The position numbers and the translations under genes are program-made. This document shows positions 1 through 9,288 of a stretch of 64,000 nt of DNA, piece by piece (positions within the stretch are counted from its first letter, which is position 1; the number at the start of each line of letters is the position of its first letter). Under the pieces are notes generated by a model that was given only the letters and a program-made list of their open reading frames with translations, was not told where the DNA came from and searched no databases. Source of the stretch: Streptomyces olivaceus (GTDB lineage: Bacteria > Actinomycetota > Actinomycetes > Streptomycetales > Streptomycetaceae). Where the stretch lies: NCBI RefSeq assembly GCF_000721235.1, contig NZ_JOFH01000023.1, positions 135,386 through 199,385 of the forward strand, read 5' to 3'.

Positions 1-523
1 CAACAACGCCGGCTTCGGCAACAAGGGCCGTTTCCTGGAGGTCTCCACGGCCGACGAGCTGACCATGCTCAAGGTGCACTGCGAGGCGGTGCTCCGGCTG
101 ACCTCGGCGGCGGCGGAGGCCATGCGGCGACGCGGCCGCGGCGGCGTCGTCAACGTCGCCTCGACCGCCGCCTTCGTCCCGCGCGGCACGTACGGCGCCT
201 CCAAGGCGTGGGTCGTGCAGTTCACCCAGGGCGTGGCGCAGGACCTGGCCGGCAGCGGCGTACGGCTGATGGCCCTGTGCCCCGGTTTCGTGCGCACCGA
301 GTTCCACGAGCGGGCCGGCATGGGCACGGACAACATCCCGAAGTGGATGTGGCTCGACGCGGACAACGTCGTCGCGGCGGCCCTCGCCGACCTCTCCCGC
401 GGCAGGTCCGTCTCCGTCCCCGACCCGCGCTACAAGGCCCTGATGGGCGCCGCGAAGCTGGTGCCGCGGGGGCTGCTGGGCGGGGTCACCTCGCGGACGG
501 GGCGGAAGTACGGGCCGAGGTAG
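1..523 (+). CDS. Short-chain dehydrogenase/reductase, 5' end missing
   Basis: This is the C-terminal part of an SDR-family NAD(P)-dependent oxidoreductase. The reading frame is open from base 2, so the start lies outside the window. The visible part begins with the family's NNAG motif (NNAGFGNKG) and carries the catalytic Y-x3-K (YGASK) about 65 residues later, preceded by the usual serine-rich strand (VNVASTAAF). The end of the Rossmann fold (CPGFVRTEF) follows, so the catalytic half is intact. The substrate cannot be deduced. It lies on the plus strand and is separate from the groEL transcript. Confidence 0.88.
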   Translation, partial: NNAGFGNKGRFLEVSTADELTMLKVHCEAVLRLTSAAAEAMRRRGRGGVVNVASTAAFVPRGTYGASKAWVVQFTQGVAQDLAGSGVRLMALCPGFVRTEFHERAGMGTDNIPKWMWLDADNVVAAALADLSRGRSVSVPDPRYKALMGAAKLVPRGLLGGVTSRTGRKYGPR

Positions 524-649
524 GGACCGGGCCGGAGGGCGGATCGTCACCCGAACGTGTGGTCTACCCCCGCGCACACCCCCAGCCGTGCGACGGCGCG
601 ACGTAGCGTGCGGGAGATCGCAGGTCGGCGAGGGAGAGGGCGGCATCGG

Positions 650-1957
650 GTGAGCGCGGGCACGGGTGGCCGGGGCGAGTTGTTCGCCGACGGCACCGAC
701 GGCGACCGTACGGCGGCGGCAGCGGCGGCGGCAGGGACAGGCGGCGGTACGCGGCGGGCGGCGGCCGCCGGGGCGGGCCGGGGGACGACCGGCGGACGTG
801 TGACAGCGGTGACGTTCTCCGACCGCGCCCCCGGCCCCTCCCCTGCGGCCGCCCCCGCCTCCCCCGTCCCGCCCGGCGCACCGCCCCGGAGGGACGGGTC
901 CGCGCCGGTGCCGCGCGCCCGGACCGCCGCCCCGGGTGCCGCACCGCGCCGCCGGGAGCAGGGCCGGGAGCGCGGGCGCGAGAAGAAGCCGTGGGGGAAG
1001 ATCGCGCAGCGGATCGTGCCGTACGACCTTCAGCCCGACGTCCTGCGGCAGGAACTGGTCGACCTGGGGAACGAGTTCCGCGCCTACCAGCGGAGCCCCG
1101 AACCCGATCTCGCCGTCCTCGCGGAACTGCACGACCGCAAGGCCCGCGCCTTCGCCGCGTGGGCCACCGTGGCCGACGACGCGTCCCTGCGCGAGGAGGC
1201 GGAACGGGCGGAGGCGGCCGCGCGGACCACCCGGGAGATGAACGCGAACCGCCTCGGCCTCGCGCCGGACGGGGACGGGCCGGTGATCGAGCGGCTGCTG
1301 ACCCGGGTCCAGGGCGCCCACGGCCGCAGCGTTCTGGAGTACGTCCGGGTCCACGCACCGCTTCCCACCGCGCAGGCGCGGCTCGCGGTGCTCATGCTCA
1401 CCCTGCGGTCCGCGCGCGCCGGCACCGGCAACGTCACCGGGCAGGACCTGGGCGGCTGGCTGCAGGGAGACGCCGAGCGCGTACTGGAGCAACTCGTCGA
1501 CGCCGGCTGGCTGCGGCTGCCGGACGAGGTCGGCGCCGCCGACGTGCTGGACGCCCGGCCCGAGGAGCCCGTCCAGGTCACCGTCCCGTCGCTGCTGCTG
1601 GACGCGCCGCGACCGTTCTCCTTCGGCAAGGTCACCCGGGCGAGGCTCTCGGGGTGGGCGCAGCGGGCGGTGGGCGACCGGAAGCTCCGGAAGAAGAAGT
1701 CGGGCGCCGCCACCCGGCTGCTCGCCGTGTACACCGCCGCCCACAGCCGTCCCGACGGCCGTCTGGGCGGCGCCGGGGAGGACGAGGGGCTCGGCCTCGA
1801 CGCGGTCGCCGGTCTCTGCGGTCTGCCGCCCGGGGACGTCGCCGAGCACGCCGGGCTGCTGGTCGCCGCCGACTGGCTCGCGGACGGCGAGGTCGTCGAG
1901 GGGAGGCTGCGGGGGCGGCTCGCCGAGCGGGTGCTGCCGCTGAGCGGCCTGCTCTGA
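650..1957 (+). CDS. Unknown protein with basic low-complexity N-terminus and helical, winged-helix-like C-terminus
   Basis: I do not recognise this 435-residue protein. The chosen GTG start has a purine-rich AGGGAG about 13 nt upstream; the frame stays open further upstream, but that part looks non-coding. The first 100 or so residues are Ala/Gly/Arg/Pro-rich and probably disordered, ending in a charged RREQ...REKK patch. A helical region follows. The C-terminal 200 residues contain two stretches that resemble small winged helices (around LEQLVDAGWLRL and VAEHAGLLVAADWLADG). There is no signal peptide or membrane segment, so it is presumably cytoplasmic. A DNA-binding role is only a guess. 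It converges with groEL and shares a terminator hairpin with it. Confidence 0.7.
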   Translation: MSAGTGGRGELFADGTDGDRTAAAAAAAGTGGGTRRAAAAGAGRGTTGGRVTAVTFSDRAPGPSPAAAPASPVPPGAPPRRDGSAPVPRARTAAPGAAPRRREQGRERGREKKPWGKIAQRIVPYDLQPDVLRQELVDLGNEFRAYQRSPEPDLAVLAELHDRKARAFAAWATVADDASLREEAERAEAAARTTREMNANRLGLAPDGDGPVIERLLTRVQGAHGRSVLEYVRVHAPLPTAQARLAVLMLTLRSARAGTGNVTGQDLGGWLQGDAERVLEQLVDAGWLRLPDEVGAADVLDARPEEPVQVTVPSLLLDAPRPFSFGKVTRARLSGWAQRAVGDRKLRKKKSGAATRLLAVYTAAHSRPDGRLGGAGEDEGLGLDAVAGLCGLPPGDVAEHAGLLVAADWLADGEVVEGRLRGRLAERVLPLSGLL

Positions 1958-1992
1958 CGCGGACCCCGGCCGTCACGCGCGCCCGCGACGCA

Positions 1993-2029
1993 CAGTGCCC
2001 GGCACCCCCTGAGGGGGTACCGGGCACTG
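1993..2029. terminator. Bidirectional hairpin terminator between the unknown gene and groEL
   Basis: The 37 bases form an almost perfect inverted repeat with arms of about 17 bp, one mismatch and a tiny loop around position 2010-2011. It sits between the 3' ends of two convergent genes, which is the expected place for a shared intrinsic terminator. No uridine tract follows, as is common in Streptomyces. Confidence 0.75.
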
Positions 2030-2056
2030 GCGGTTCGGGTCAGTTCGGCGCTGGCC

Positions 2057-3715
<1,659 letters not shown>

Positions 3716-3726
3716 TTATACGGCAA

Positions 3727-3776
3727 CTGCGCCCCGGGCGCCCGGCTTTTTATGGTCGCGGGAGCCAGGGGCGCAG
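3727..3776 (-). other. Stem-loop in the groES-groEL1 intercistronic gap
   Basis: CTGCGCCCC at 3727-3735 and its perfect complement at 3768-3776 bracket about 32 bases that contain a second GC-rich fold. The element sits in the 120-nt gap between groES and groEL1 on the transcribed strand. It could be a partial attenuator or an mRNA processing/stability element setting the GroES:GroEL ratio. No U-tract follows, so complete termination is unlikely. Confidence 0.5.
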
Positions 3777-3802
3777 CTGTGAAACAGGGTGCTTCGGGTG
3801 AA

Positions 3803-4111
3803 CTACTTCTCGATGATCGCGAGGACGTCGCGGGCCGAGAGGACGAGGTACTCCTCGCCGTTGTACTTCACCTCGGTGCCGCCGTACTTGCTGTAGAGCA
3901 CGACGTCGCCGACGCTGACGTCGAGCGGAAGACGGTTGCCGTCCTCGAAGCGGCCCGGGCCCACGGCCAGGACGACGCCCTCCTGGGGCTTCTCCTTGGC
4001 GGTGTCCGGAATGACCAGGCCCGAAGCCGTGGTCTGCTCGGCGTCGAGCGGCTGGACCACAATGCGGTCCTCGAGCGGCTTGATGGCAACCTTGGAGCTG
4101 GCGGTCGTCAC
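3803..4111 (-). CDS. groES: Co-chaperonin GroES (Hsp10)
   Basis: This 102-residue protein forms the heptameric lid of the GroEL chamber. The conserved [26 protein letters not shown] region containing the mobile loop, and the terminal strand DVLAIIEK, are present. Length is standard for the family. It is the first gene of the groES-groEL1 operon. Its 5' leader begins close to the inner CIRCE element, so it should be induced by heat shock through loss of HrcA repression. Confidence 0.97.
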   Translation of the reverse strand: MTTASSKVAIKPLEDRIVVQPLDAEQTTASGLVIPDTAKEKPQEGVVLAVGPGRFEDGNRLPLDVSVGDVVLYSKYGGTEVKYNGEEYLVLSARDVLAIIEK

Positions 4112-4210
4112 GATCCGACCTCCCCCTTCGGAGATCTCACGGGGTTAACTGTCTGAGGTGGCGACCAGGTCGATCCGTCGTCGCGGGTGCCGGACCTGCC
4201 CGTCGCTGTG

Positions 4211-4237
4211 TTGGCACTCTCCAGTGGGGAGTGCCAG
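4211..4237. promoter_or_regulatory. CIRCE operator, promoter-distal copy (HrcA site)
   Basis: TTGGCACTC and GAGTGCCAG are separated by exactly 9 nt, which matches the CIRCE consensus TTAGCACTC-N9-GAGTGCTAA except at the outer bases. It lies just downstream of the groES -10 box, over the predicted transcription start. HrcA is the known ligand of such sites. Confidence 0.93.
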
Positions 4238-4242
4238 ACCTG

Positions 4243-4272
4243 AGACTATGACCGCGATTAGCACTCGGTCAA
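4243..4272 (-). promoter_or_regulatory. groES-groEL1 promoter
   Basis: On the minus strand TTGACC (4267-4272) and TAGTCT (4243-4248) are separated by 18 bp. This fits the vegetative SigHrdB-type pattern TTGACn / TAgnnT. The -35 box lies inside the upstream CIRCE spacer and the start point falls in the downstream CIRCE, so both operators clamp the promoter. Confidence 0.82.
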
Positions 4273-4284
4273 GCGGAGTGCCAA
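4258..4284. promoter_or_regulatory. CIRCE operator, promoter-overlapping copy (HrcA site)
   Basis: TTAGCACTC and GAGTGCCAA are separated by 9 nt, which is nearly the full CIRCE consensus. It overlaps the -35 hexamer of the groES promoter. With the second copy 20 bp away it gives a double operator for HrcA. Confidence 0.94.
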
Positions 4285-4354
4285 TGCCGGCGGCGCGTCG
4301 GGGGGTTTTGGGGTCGACGCCGGTTGGTTCGGCACCCTGCGCGGGTGCGGGCGT

Positions 4355-4430
4355 CGCCGGGGGCCGCCGCCCCCGGACCCCCGCTTTTCGGCCTGGACGG
4401 CCTCGTCCTCAAACGCCGGACGGGCTGGAC
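4355..4430. repeat. Dispersed Streptomyces intergenic repeat (GTTTGAGGACGAG type)
   Basis: Read on the minus strand this segment contains CCGTCCGGCGTTTGAGGAC, then GAGG, and further on GGGGTCCGGGGGCGGC. I recall this combination as a short palindromic sequence scattered between genes in many Streptomyces genomes. It lies between the groES promoter and the 3' end of the deacetylase gene (stop at 4491). The rest of the gap from 4285 to 4490 shows no gene. Multicopy status is from memory of the genus, not visible in this window. Confidence 0.6.
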
Positions 4431-4490
4431 GATGCCGGCCGGCCTCAAGAGGTCACCGGCCGGTCCGGCGCCCACCGGTCCGTCCGGCGT

Positions 4491-5219
4491 TCACAGGTAG
4501 TCCTCCAGGTTGCCCACCCTCAGTCCCTGCTCCGCGACCGTCTTGAGCAGGCGTTCCGTGCGGGACGTCAGGTCGGTGGCCGTCGGGTGGTCCGGGTCGA
4601 CGGCGATGACGTCGCCGGGGTGGAGGCGGTGGTCGCCGCGGGTGTAGGTGAGGGCGCCGTCGGCGTTCAGGGCGGCGCGCCACAGGACCAGGGCCGTGAT
4701 GCCGCAGTCGGCGGCGGCGCGCAGGGTGGTGGTGTCGTACGCGCCGTGCGGCGGGCGGAAGAGGTGGGCGCGGACGCCGAAGCGGGACGTGAGCTTGGTC
4801 TGCTGGCCGCAGATCTCGGCGCGCTGCCCTGCGTAGGGCAGGCCGCTCAGGGCGCGGTGGTCGAGGGTGTGGTTCTGCAGGCTCGCGCCGACCGAACGCA
4901 GCCGGGCGAAGTCGCCGTACGCCGGGCCGGCCACGGTGTCGGTGAGGAACAGGGTGACCGGGAGCCGCCGTTCCCGGATCAGGCCGGTGAAGGCGGGGTC
5001 GCGCTCGGCGCTGTCGTCGTAGGTGAGGAAGACGACCCGGTCGGTGGTGCGGACGTGGTCCACGACGGGCGGCAGGTGCCGGCCCCGGTCGCCGCCCTGG
5101 GCGGGTTCCCCGGCCGCCCCCGCGCGTGCGGCGGGGGCGGCGGTCCGGTCGCAGCCGGCCAGCGGGAGCAGAAGGACGGCCAGGGCGGCGGCGGCCGGCC
5201 GGAGCCGCCCCCGCCTCAC
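4491..5219 (-). CDS. Polysaccharide-deacetylase (NodB) family lipoprotein, divergent copy
   Basis: This 242-residue protein has a signal peptide ending in a lipobox (LPLAGC), so it should be an exported lipoprotein. The NodB-type deacetylase domain covers about residues 60-240. Motif 1 is TYDDS where the family has T(F/I)DDG, motif 2 is NHTLDH (metal-binding H-x3-H), and motif 3 is RPPHG. The metal ligands Asp and two His are kept, but the DDG glycine is Ser, so activity may be altered. Likely substrate is cell-wall N-acetylated glycan. The GTG start overlaps the stop of the upstream paralogue as GTGA, so the two are a translationally coupled tandem duplication. Confidence 0.88.
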   Translation of the reverse strand: MRRGRLRPAAAALAVLLLPLAGCDRTAAPAARAGAAGEPAQGGDRGRHLPPVVDHVRTTDRVVFLTYDDSAERDPAFTGLIRERRLPVTLFLTDTVAGPAYGDFARLRSVGASLQNHTLDHRALSGLPYAGQRAEICGQQTKLTSRFGVRAHLFRPPHGAYDTTTLRAAADCGITALVLWRAALNADGALTYTRGDHRLHPGDVIAVDPDHPTATDLTSRTERLLKTVAEQGLRVGNLEDYL

Positions 5220-6190
5220 AGGTAGTCCTCCAGGCGGGCCACCGCGTATCCGTCGGCGGTGATCCGGTCCAGGAAGCGGCGGACCATGTCGGTCATCGAG
5301 CCGTCCCAGTCCTCGGTGCCCCGGAAGTGCGTGAGGACGATGTCACCGGGGTGCAGGTCCTGGTCCCACTCGCGGTACTCCCAGTGGTCGACGTACACCT
5401 CCTCGCTCCAGATCGGCGCGTACTTGATGCCGCAGGACTTGGCGGCGCGCAGGGTGTCGCCGTTGTAGTTGCCGAAGGGCGGCCGGAAGAGGACGGGGCG
5501 CTTGCCGTAGTGCTTCTCCATCACGTCCTGCATGCCGCAGATCTCCCGCTTCTGCTCCTTGTAGGAGAGGGCCGGGAGGTAGGGGTGGCTCAGGGTGTGG
5601 TTGTTGAGGGTGACGCCGCGGGCCTGCATCTTCTTGAAGTAGCCGTAGTCGTCCTTGATCTCCTCGTCGGTGAGGAAGACGGTGTACGGGATCTTCAGCT
5701 CGCTCATCATCTTCAGGAACGCCGGGTCCTTCTCGGCCCCGTCGTCGATGGTGAGGAAGACGACCTTCTCCTTGGTGGGGACCGTGGTGAAGACCGGCGG
5801 GAGGCCGTCCGTCTCCTGGCCGTCGACCTCGAAGCCCTCGCGGGCCTTGATCCGCGGTTTCTTCGCGGGGGCCGAGGGGGCTGTCAGCGGCACCTTCTTG
5901 AGCTCCCAGCGCTTGGCGGCGGCGACCCGGGCGGCCTGGGCCGCGCGCAGCTCGGCCGCGTAGCCGTCGAGGGCCCGGGCCGGGGGCGCCTGCTGGCCGG
6001 AGGCGCCCCGCACCCCGGCGGTGTCGTCCTGCGCGCATCCGGCGGCGAGGGCGGTGACGGCGAGGACGGCGGTGGCGGCCGCCGCGCGTCTGCGGAGCGC
6101 TCGGCGACGCGCTCTGCGCGGTGCGGGACGGGAGACCCGGGACACGCCACGCGACGCCCGACTTTTGTCATTTTGTACGACTGTGCGCAT
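5216..6190 (-). CDS. Polysaccharide-deacetylase (NodB) family lipoprotein
   Basis: This 324-residue exported deacetylase probably removes acetyl groups from peptidoglycan or another surface glycan. It has an Arg-rich n-region, a hydrophobic stretch and a lipobox (ALAAGC) near residue 50. A linker is followed by the NodB domain with TIDDG, NHTLSH and RPPFGNY motifs, so the metal site and catalytic Asp are intact. I chose the ATG at 6190 because the frame upstream runs into the divergent methyltransferase and shows no signal peptide. It precedes and is coupled to the shorter paralogue, sharing the C-terminus (LEDYL). Confidence 0.88.
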   Translation of the reverse strand: MRTVVQNDKSRASRGVSRVSRPAPRRARRRALRRRAAAATAVLAVTALAAGCAQDDTAGVRGASGQQAPPARALDGYAAELRAAQAARVAAAKRWELKKVPLTAPSAPAKKPRIKAREGFEVDGQETDGLPPVFTTVPTKEKVVFLTIDDGAEKDPAFLKMMSELKIPYTVFLTDEEIKDDYGYFKKMQARGVTLNNHTLSHPYLPALSYKEQKREICGMQDVMEKHYGKRPVLFRPPFGNYNGDTLRAAKSCGIKYAPIWSEEVYVDHWEYREWDQDLHPGDIVLTHFRGTEDWDGSMTDMVRRFLDRITADGYAVARLEDYL

Positions 6191-6280
6191 GGTGCCGGAT
6201 CCTTGCAGTCCCCGGCCGCCGGACCCGGCCCGACACCGCGCCGGAGGCACACGGTCCACCGACTGGCCCACAATGACCCG

Positions 6281-7453
6281 GTGAACGACCTCGACTTCCT
6301 CCGCACCCCCGAAGGCCGCGCGCTCCTCGACGAGGTCCGCGACACCGACCCCGCCCAGGAGTTGGCGGTCGCCACCCGGCTGCGGCGCACGCACCCGGCC
6401 CCGCTGGTGTCGGCGGCACTCGGGCAGGCGCGGCTGCGGCAGCGGGCGGTGGCGAAGTTCGGGGCCGCGGACGCGGGGCGGATGTTCTTCACGCCGAACG
6501 GGGTGGAGCAGTCGACGCGGGCGAGCGTGGCGGCGTACCGGGCCGAGCGCCTCCATGGGCTCGGGGTGCGGTCCGTGGCCGATCTGTGCTGCGGGATCGG
6601 CGGCGACGCGATCGCGCTGGCCCGCGCCGGCATCAGGGTCCTCGCCGTCGACCGGGACCCGCTGACCTGCGAGGCGGCCCGTGCCAACGCCGACGCGCTC
6701 GGTCTCGCCGACCTGATCGAGGTGCGCGAGGCCGACGTGACGGAGGTCGGCACCGCCCCGTACGACGCCGTGTTCGTCGACCCCGCGCGACGCGGTGGCC
6801 GGGGCCGGATCTTCGATCCCGAGGCGTACTCGCCGCCGCTGTCCTGGGCCGTGGCGGCCGCCCGTACGGCCTCTCGTGCCGCCGCGCTGAAGGTCGCGCC
6901 CGGCATCCCGCACGAGGCGGTGCCCGCGGACGCCGAGGCCGAGTGGATCTCCGACGGCGGGGACGTGAAGGAGGCCGTGCTGTGGTTCGGCGCGGGTGCC
7001 GCACCGGGGGCGGTGCGGGCCACGCTGCTGCCCGGACCCCGCACCCTGCCGGGCACCGGCCTGCCCGACCCCGAGGCGCGTACGCCCGGCCGGTACCTGT
7101 ACGAGCCGGACGGCGCCGTCGTCCGCGCCCACCTGGTCGCCGAGGTCGCCGCGCAGGTCGGCGGCGGACTGCTCGACGCAACGATCGCGTACGTCACCGC
7201 GGACGAACTGCGGCCGACGCCGTACGCCACGGCGTACGAGATCACCGACCGGATGCCGTTCAACGTCAAGAAGCTGAAGGCGCTGCTGCGCGAGCGCGGG
7301 GTCGGGACGCTGACCGTGAAGAAGCGGGGCTCGGCCGTCGAGCCGGAGGAGCTGCGGAAGAAGGTCAGGCCGCAGGGGCCGAACGCGGCGACCGTGTTCC
7401 TGACCCGGGTCGCGGGGGCGCCGACGATGCTGATCGGGCACCCGGCGCGTTAA
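6281..7453 (+). CDS. Class I SAM-dependent methyltransferase with THUMP-like C-terminal domain
   Basis: This 390-residue protein has a Rossmann methyltransferase core with motif I VADLCCGIGGDA, the acidic motif II VLAVDRD and a FVDPARRGGRGR segment. A 100-residue C-terminal part (TPYATAYEITDRMPFNVKKLKALL) corresponds to the THUMP-like domain found at the end of such actinobacterial proteins. An RNA or nucleic-acid substrate is likely from the family, but the exact target is unknown. The GTG start has no clear ribosome-binding site and may be near-leaderless. The gene is divergent from the deacetylase pair and its 3' end overlaps the convergent sigma-factor gene by 4 nt. Confidence 0.85.
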   Translation: MNDLDFLRTPEGRALLDEVRDTDPAQELAVATRLRRTHPAPLVSAALGQARLRQRAVAKFGAADAGRMFFTPNGVEQSTRASVAAYRAERLHGLGVRSVADLCCGIGGDAIALARAGIRVLAVDRDPLTCEAARANADALGLADLIEVREADVTEVGTAPYDAVFVDPARRGGRGRIFDPEAYSPPLSWAVAAARTASRAAALKVAPGIPHEAVPADAEAEWISDGGDVKEAVLWFGAGAAPGAVRATLLPGPRTLPGTGLPDPEARTPGRYLYEPDGAVVRAHLVAEVAAQVGGGLLDATIAYVTADELRPTPYATAYEITDRMPFNVKKLKALLRERGVGTLTVKKRGSAVEPEELRKKVRPQGPNAATVFLTRVAGAPTMLIGHPAR

Positions 7454-8742
7454 CCGGTCGCCTCCCGTGCCCGGCGCAGGAGGAGCGCGCGTTCGCGGGC
7501 GTTGCGGGTCAGGGAGGCGGCCCGCTCGAACTCCGTGCGGGCCTCGGCCGTGCGGCCCAGGCGGAACAGGAGGTCGCCCCGGACGCTGGGCAACAGGTGG
7601 TAGCCGCGCAGGGCCGGTTCGGCGGCGAGGGCGTCGACGAGGGCCAGCGCGGGGGCCGGGCCCTCGGCCATCGAGACGGCGACCGCGCGGTTGAGTTCGA
7701 CGACCGGGGACGGGGCGCGGGCCGCGAGCAGGCCGTAGAGCACGGCGATGCGCGGCCAGTCGGTCTCCTCGTAGACGGGGGCCGTCGCGTGGCAGGCGGC
7801 GATCGCGGCCTGCAGGACGTACGGGCCCGGGGCGGCGGCGCCGGTGGCGGCACCGGCCCGGTCGAGGGCGGTGATGCCGCGGGCGATGAGCAGGCGGTTC
7901 CAGCGGTGGCGGTTCTGGTCCCGCAGGAGCACCGGCTCGCCGTCGGGGGCGGTGCGGGCCGCGGTGCGCGAGGACTGGAACTCCAGCAGGGCGGCCAGGC
8001 CGTGGACCTCGGGTTCCTTCGGCATCAGGGCGGCCAGGACGCGGGCCAGGCGCAGGGCGTCCTCGCACAGGGCGGGGCGGAGCCAGTCGTCGCCGGCGGT
8101 GGCCGCGTACCCCTCGTTGAAGATCAGGTAGATGACCTCCAGGACCGAGCCGAGGCGGGCCTCGCGGTCCGGTCCGTACGGGACCTCGAAGGCGACGTTC
8201 TTGCGGGCCAGGGTGCGTTTGGCGCGCACGATGCGCTGCGCGACCGTCGGTTCGGGCACGAGGCGGGCGCGGGCGATCTCGGGCGTGGTCAGGCCGCCGA
8301 GCAGGCGGAGGGTGAGGGCGATGCGGGCCTCGGCGGAGAGCACCGGGTGGCAGGCGGTGAAGACCAGCCGCAGCAGGTCGTCGTCGATGTCCTCCGGGTC
8401 GGCCGGCTCCTCGGGCGGGGGCGCCGAAGCGGGCAGGTCGCGGCCGATCTCCGCGAGCTTGCGGGCGTAGTTCTCCCGGCGCCGGATCAGGTCGACGGCG
8501 CGGCGGCGGGCGGTGGCCATGAGCCAGGCGCCCGGGTTGTCGGGCACACCGTCCCGGGGCCACTGCTCCAAGGCCGCGACCACGGCGTCCTGCGTGAGTT
8601 CCTCGGCGATGCCGACGTCCCGGACGAGCCGGGCGACGCCGGCGATCACGCGGGGCGACTCCAGCCGGAAGACGGTTTCGAGGGCTGCGGTGGGCTGCGG
8701 CTGCACAGCCCACCATGCAACACCCTCGGGCTGCCGAAGCAC
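7450..8742 (-). CDS. ECF RNA polymerase sigma factor, ECF42-like (DUF6596)
   Basis: This 430-residue protein has a short sigma-70 region 2 (AEELTQDAVVAALEQWP, WLMATARRRAVDLIRR) and region 4 (GLTTPEIARARLVPEPTVAQRIVRAKRTL). An unusually long C-terminal extension of about 230 helical TPR-like residues is typical of ECF42. Such sigmas have no anti-sigma factor; the extension itself is thought to be needed for activity. Residue 13 is an alternative GTG start (8706). The next gene upstream encodes a DGPF/YCII protein, the usual ECF42 partner and likely target. No iron-siderophore or membrane regulator is adjacent. Confidence 0.9.
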   Translation of the reverse strand: MLRQPEGVAWWAVQPQPTAALETVFRLESPRVIAGVARLVRDVGIAEELTQDAVVAALEQWPRDGVPDNPGAWLMATARRRAVDLIRRRENYARKLAEIGRDLPASAPPPEEPADPEDIDDDLLRLVFTACHPVLSAEARIALTLRLLGGLTTPEIARARLVPEPTVAQRIVRAKRTLARKNVAFEVPYGPDREARLGSVLEVIYLIFNEGYAATAGDDWLRPALCEDALRLARVLAALMPKEPEVHGLAALLEFQSSRTAARTAPDGEPVLLRDQNRHRWNRLLIARGITALDRAGAATGAAAPGPYVLQAAIAACHATAPVYEETDWPRIAVLYGLLAARAPSPVVELNRAVAVSMAEGPAPALALVDALAAEPALRGYHLLPSVRGDLLFRLGRTAEARTEFERAASLTRNARERALLLRRAREATG

Positions 8743-8822
8743 AGCGGGACTCGGGCCTCCTGCCTCTCAGTTCCCCGTCCGCACCGGTTCTCGTCCTCCC
8801 CGGGCCCCGGGCCTCGTCGTCC

Positions 8823-9179
8823 TCAGCCCTCCATCAGCTCCCGCACCTCGCAGGTGACCGTCCAGTAGTCCTCGTGCACCTTCAGGAAGCGCTTGGTCCA
8901 CTCGACCGCCTCGGCCATGTCCTTGGCCTGGAGGAGGGAGTACCCCCCGACGACCTCCTTGGACTCGGTGAAGGGCCCGTCGGTGACGGAGAGCTGCCCG
9001 CCCTCGTAGTGGACGCGGGCGCCCTGGGCGGTCGGGGCCAGCCCGGCCGTGTCGAGCAGGACGCCGGCCTTGGTCATCTCCTCCATCAGCTTCTCCATCC
9101 GCTGCACCAGCTCGGGGCTGGGGCCGCCGGAGAGCTCGTCGGACTCCTCGATGCGGATCATCGACAGGTAGCGGGGCAT
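8823..9179 (-). CDS. YCII-related DGPF-domain protein
   Basis: This 118-residue protein of the YCII/DGPF family has the signature TDGPFTESKEVVGGY. The fold is a small dimeric ferredoxin-like barrel; the biochemical role is unknown. The ATG has a good GAGGAG site 5 nt upstream. It lies upstream of and in the same direction as the ECF42-type sigma gene (81-nt gap), the conserved pairing in which the DGPF gene is the regulated target. Confidence 0.9.
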   Translation of the reverse strand: MPRYLSMIRIEESDELSGGPSPELVQRMEKLMEEMTKAGVLLDTAGLAPTAQGARVHYEGGQLSVTDGPFTESKEVVGGYSLLQAKDMAEAVEWTKRFLKVHEDYWTVTCEVRELMEG

Positions 9180-9288
9180 GATGGCTCCTCGGGGTGCTCA
9201 GTGGCCGGGTCGTTCCCGGCCTCTCACCCCTGCGTCGAACGGGCGGGCCGCGGATCGACACCCGCGGCGGGATCTCCCCGGAAACTTC

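Noticed and set aside
3727..3776. A full transcription terminator after groES
   Set aside because: groEL1 has no separate promoter in sight and needs read-through; the stem has no U-tract. I call it a stem-loop only.
6191..8716. N-terminal extension of the second deacetylase to 1166 residues
   Set aside because: The upstream part is antisense to the methyltransferase and sigma-factor genes and is Arg/Pro-rich nonsense. The signal peptide fixes the start at 6190.
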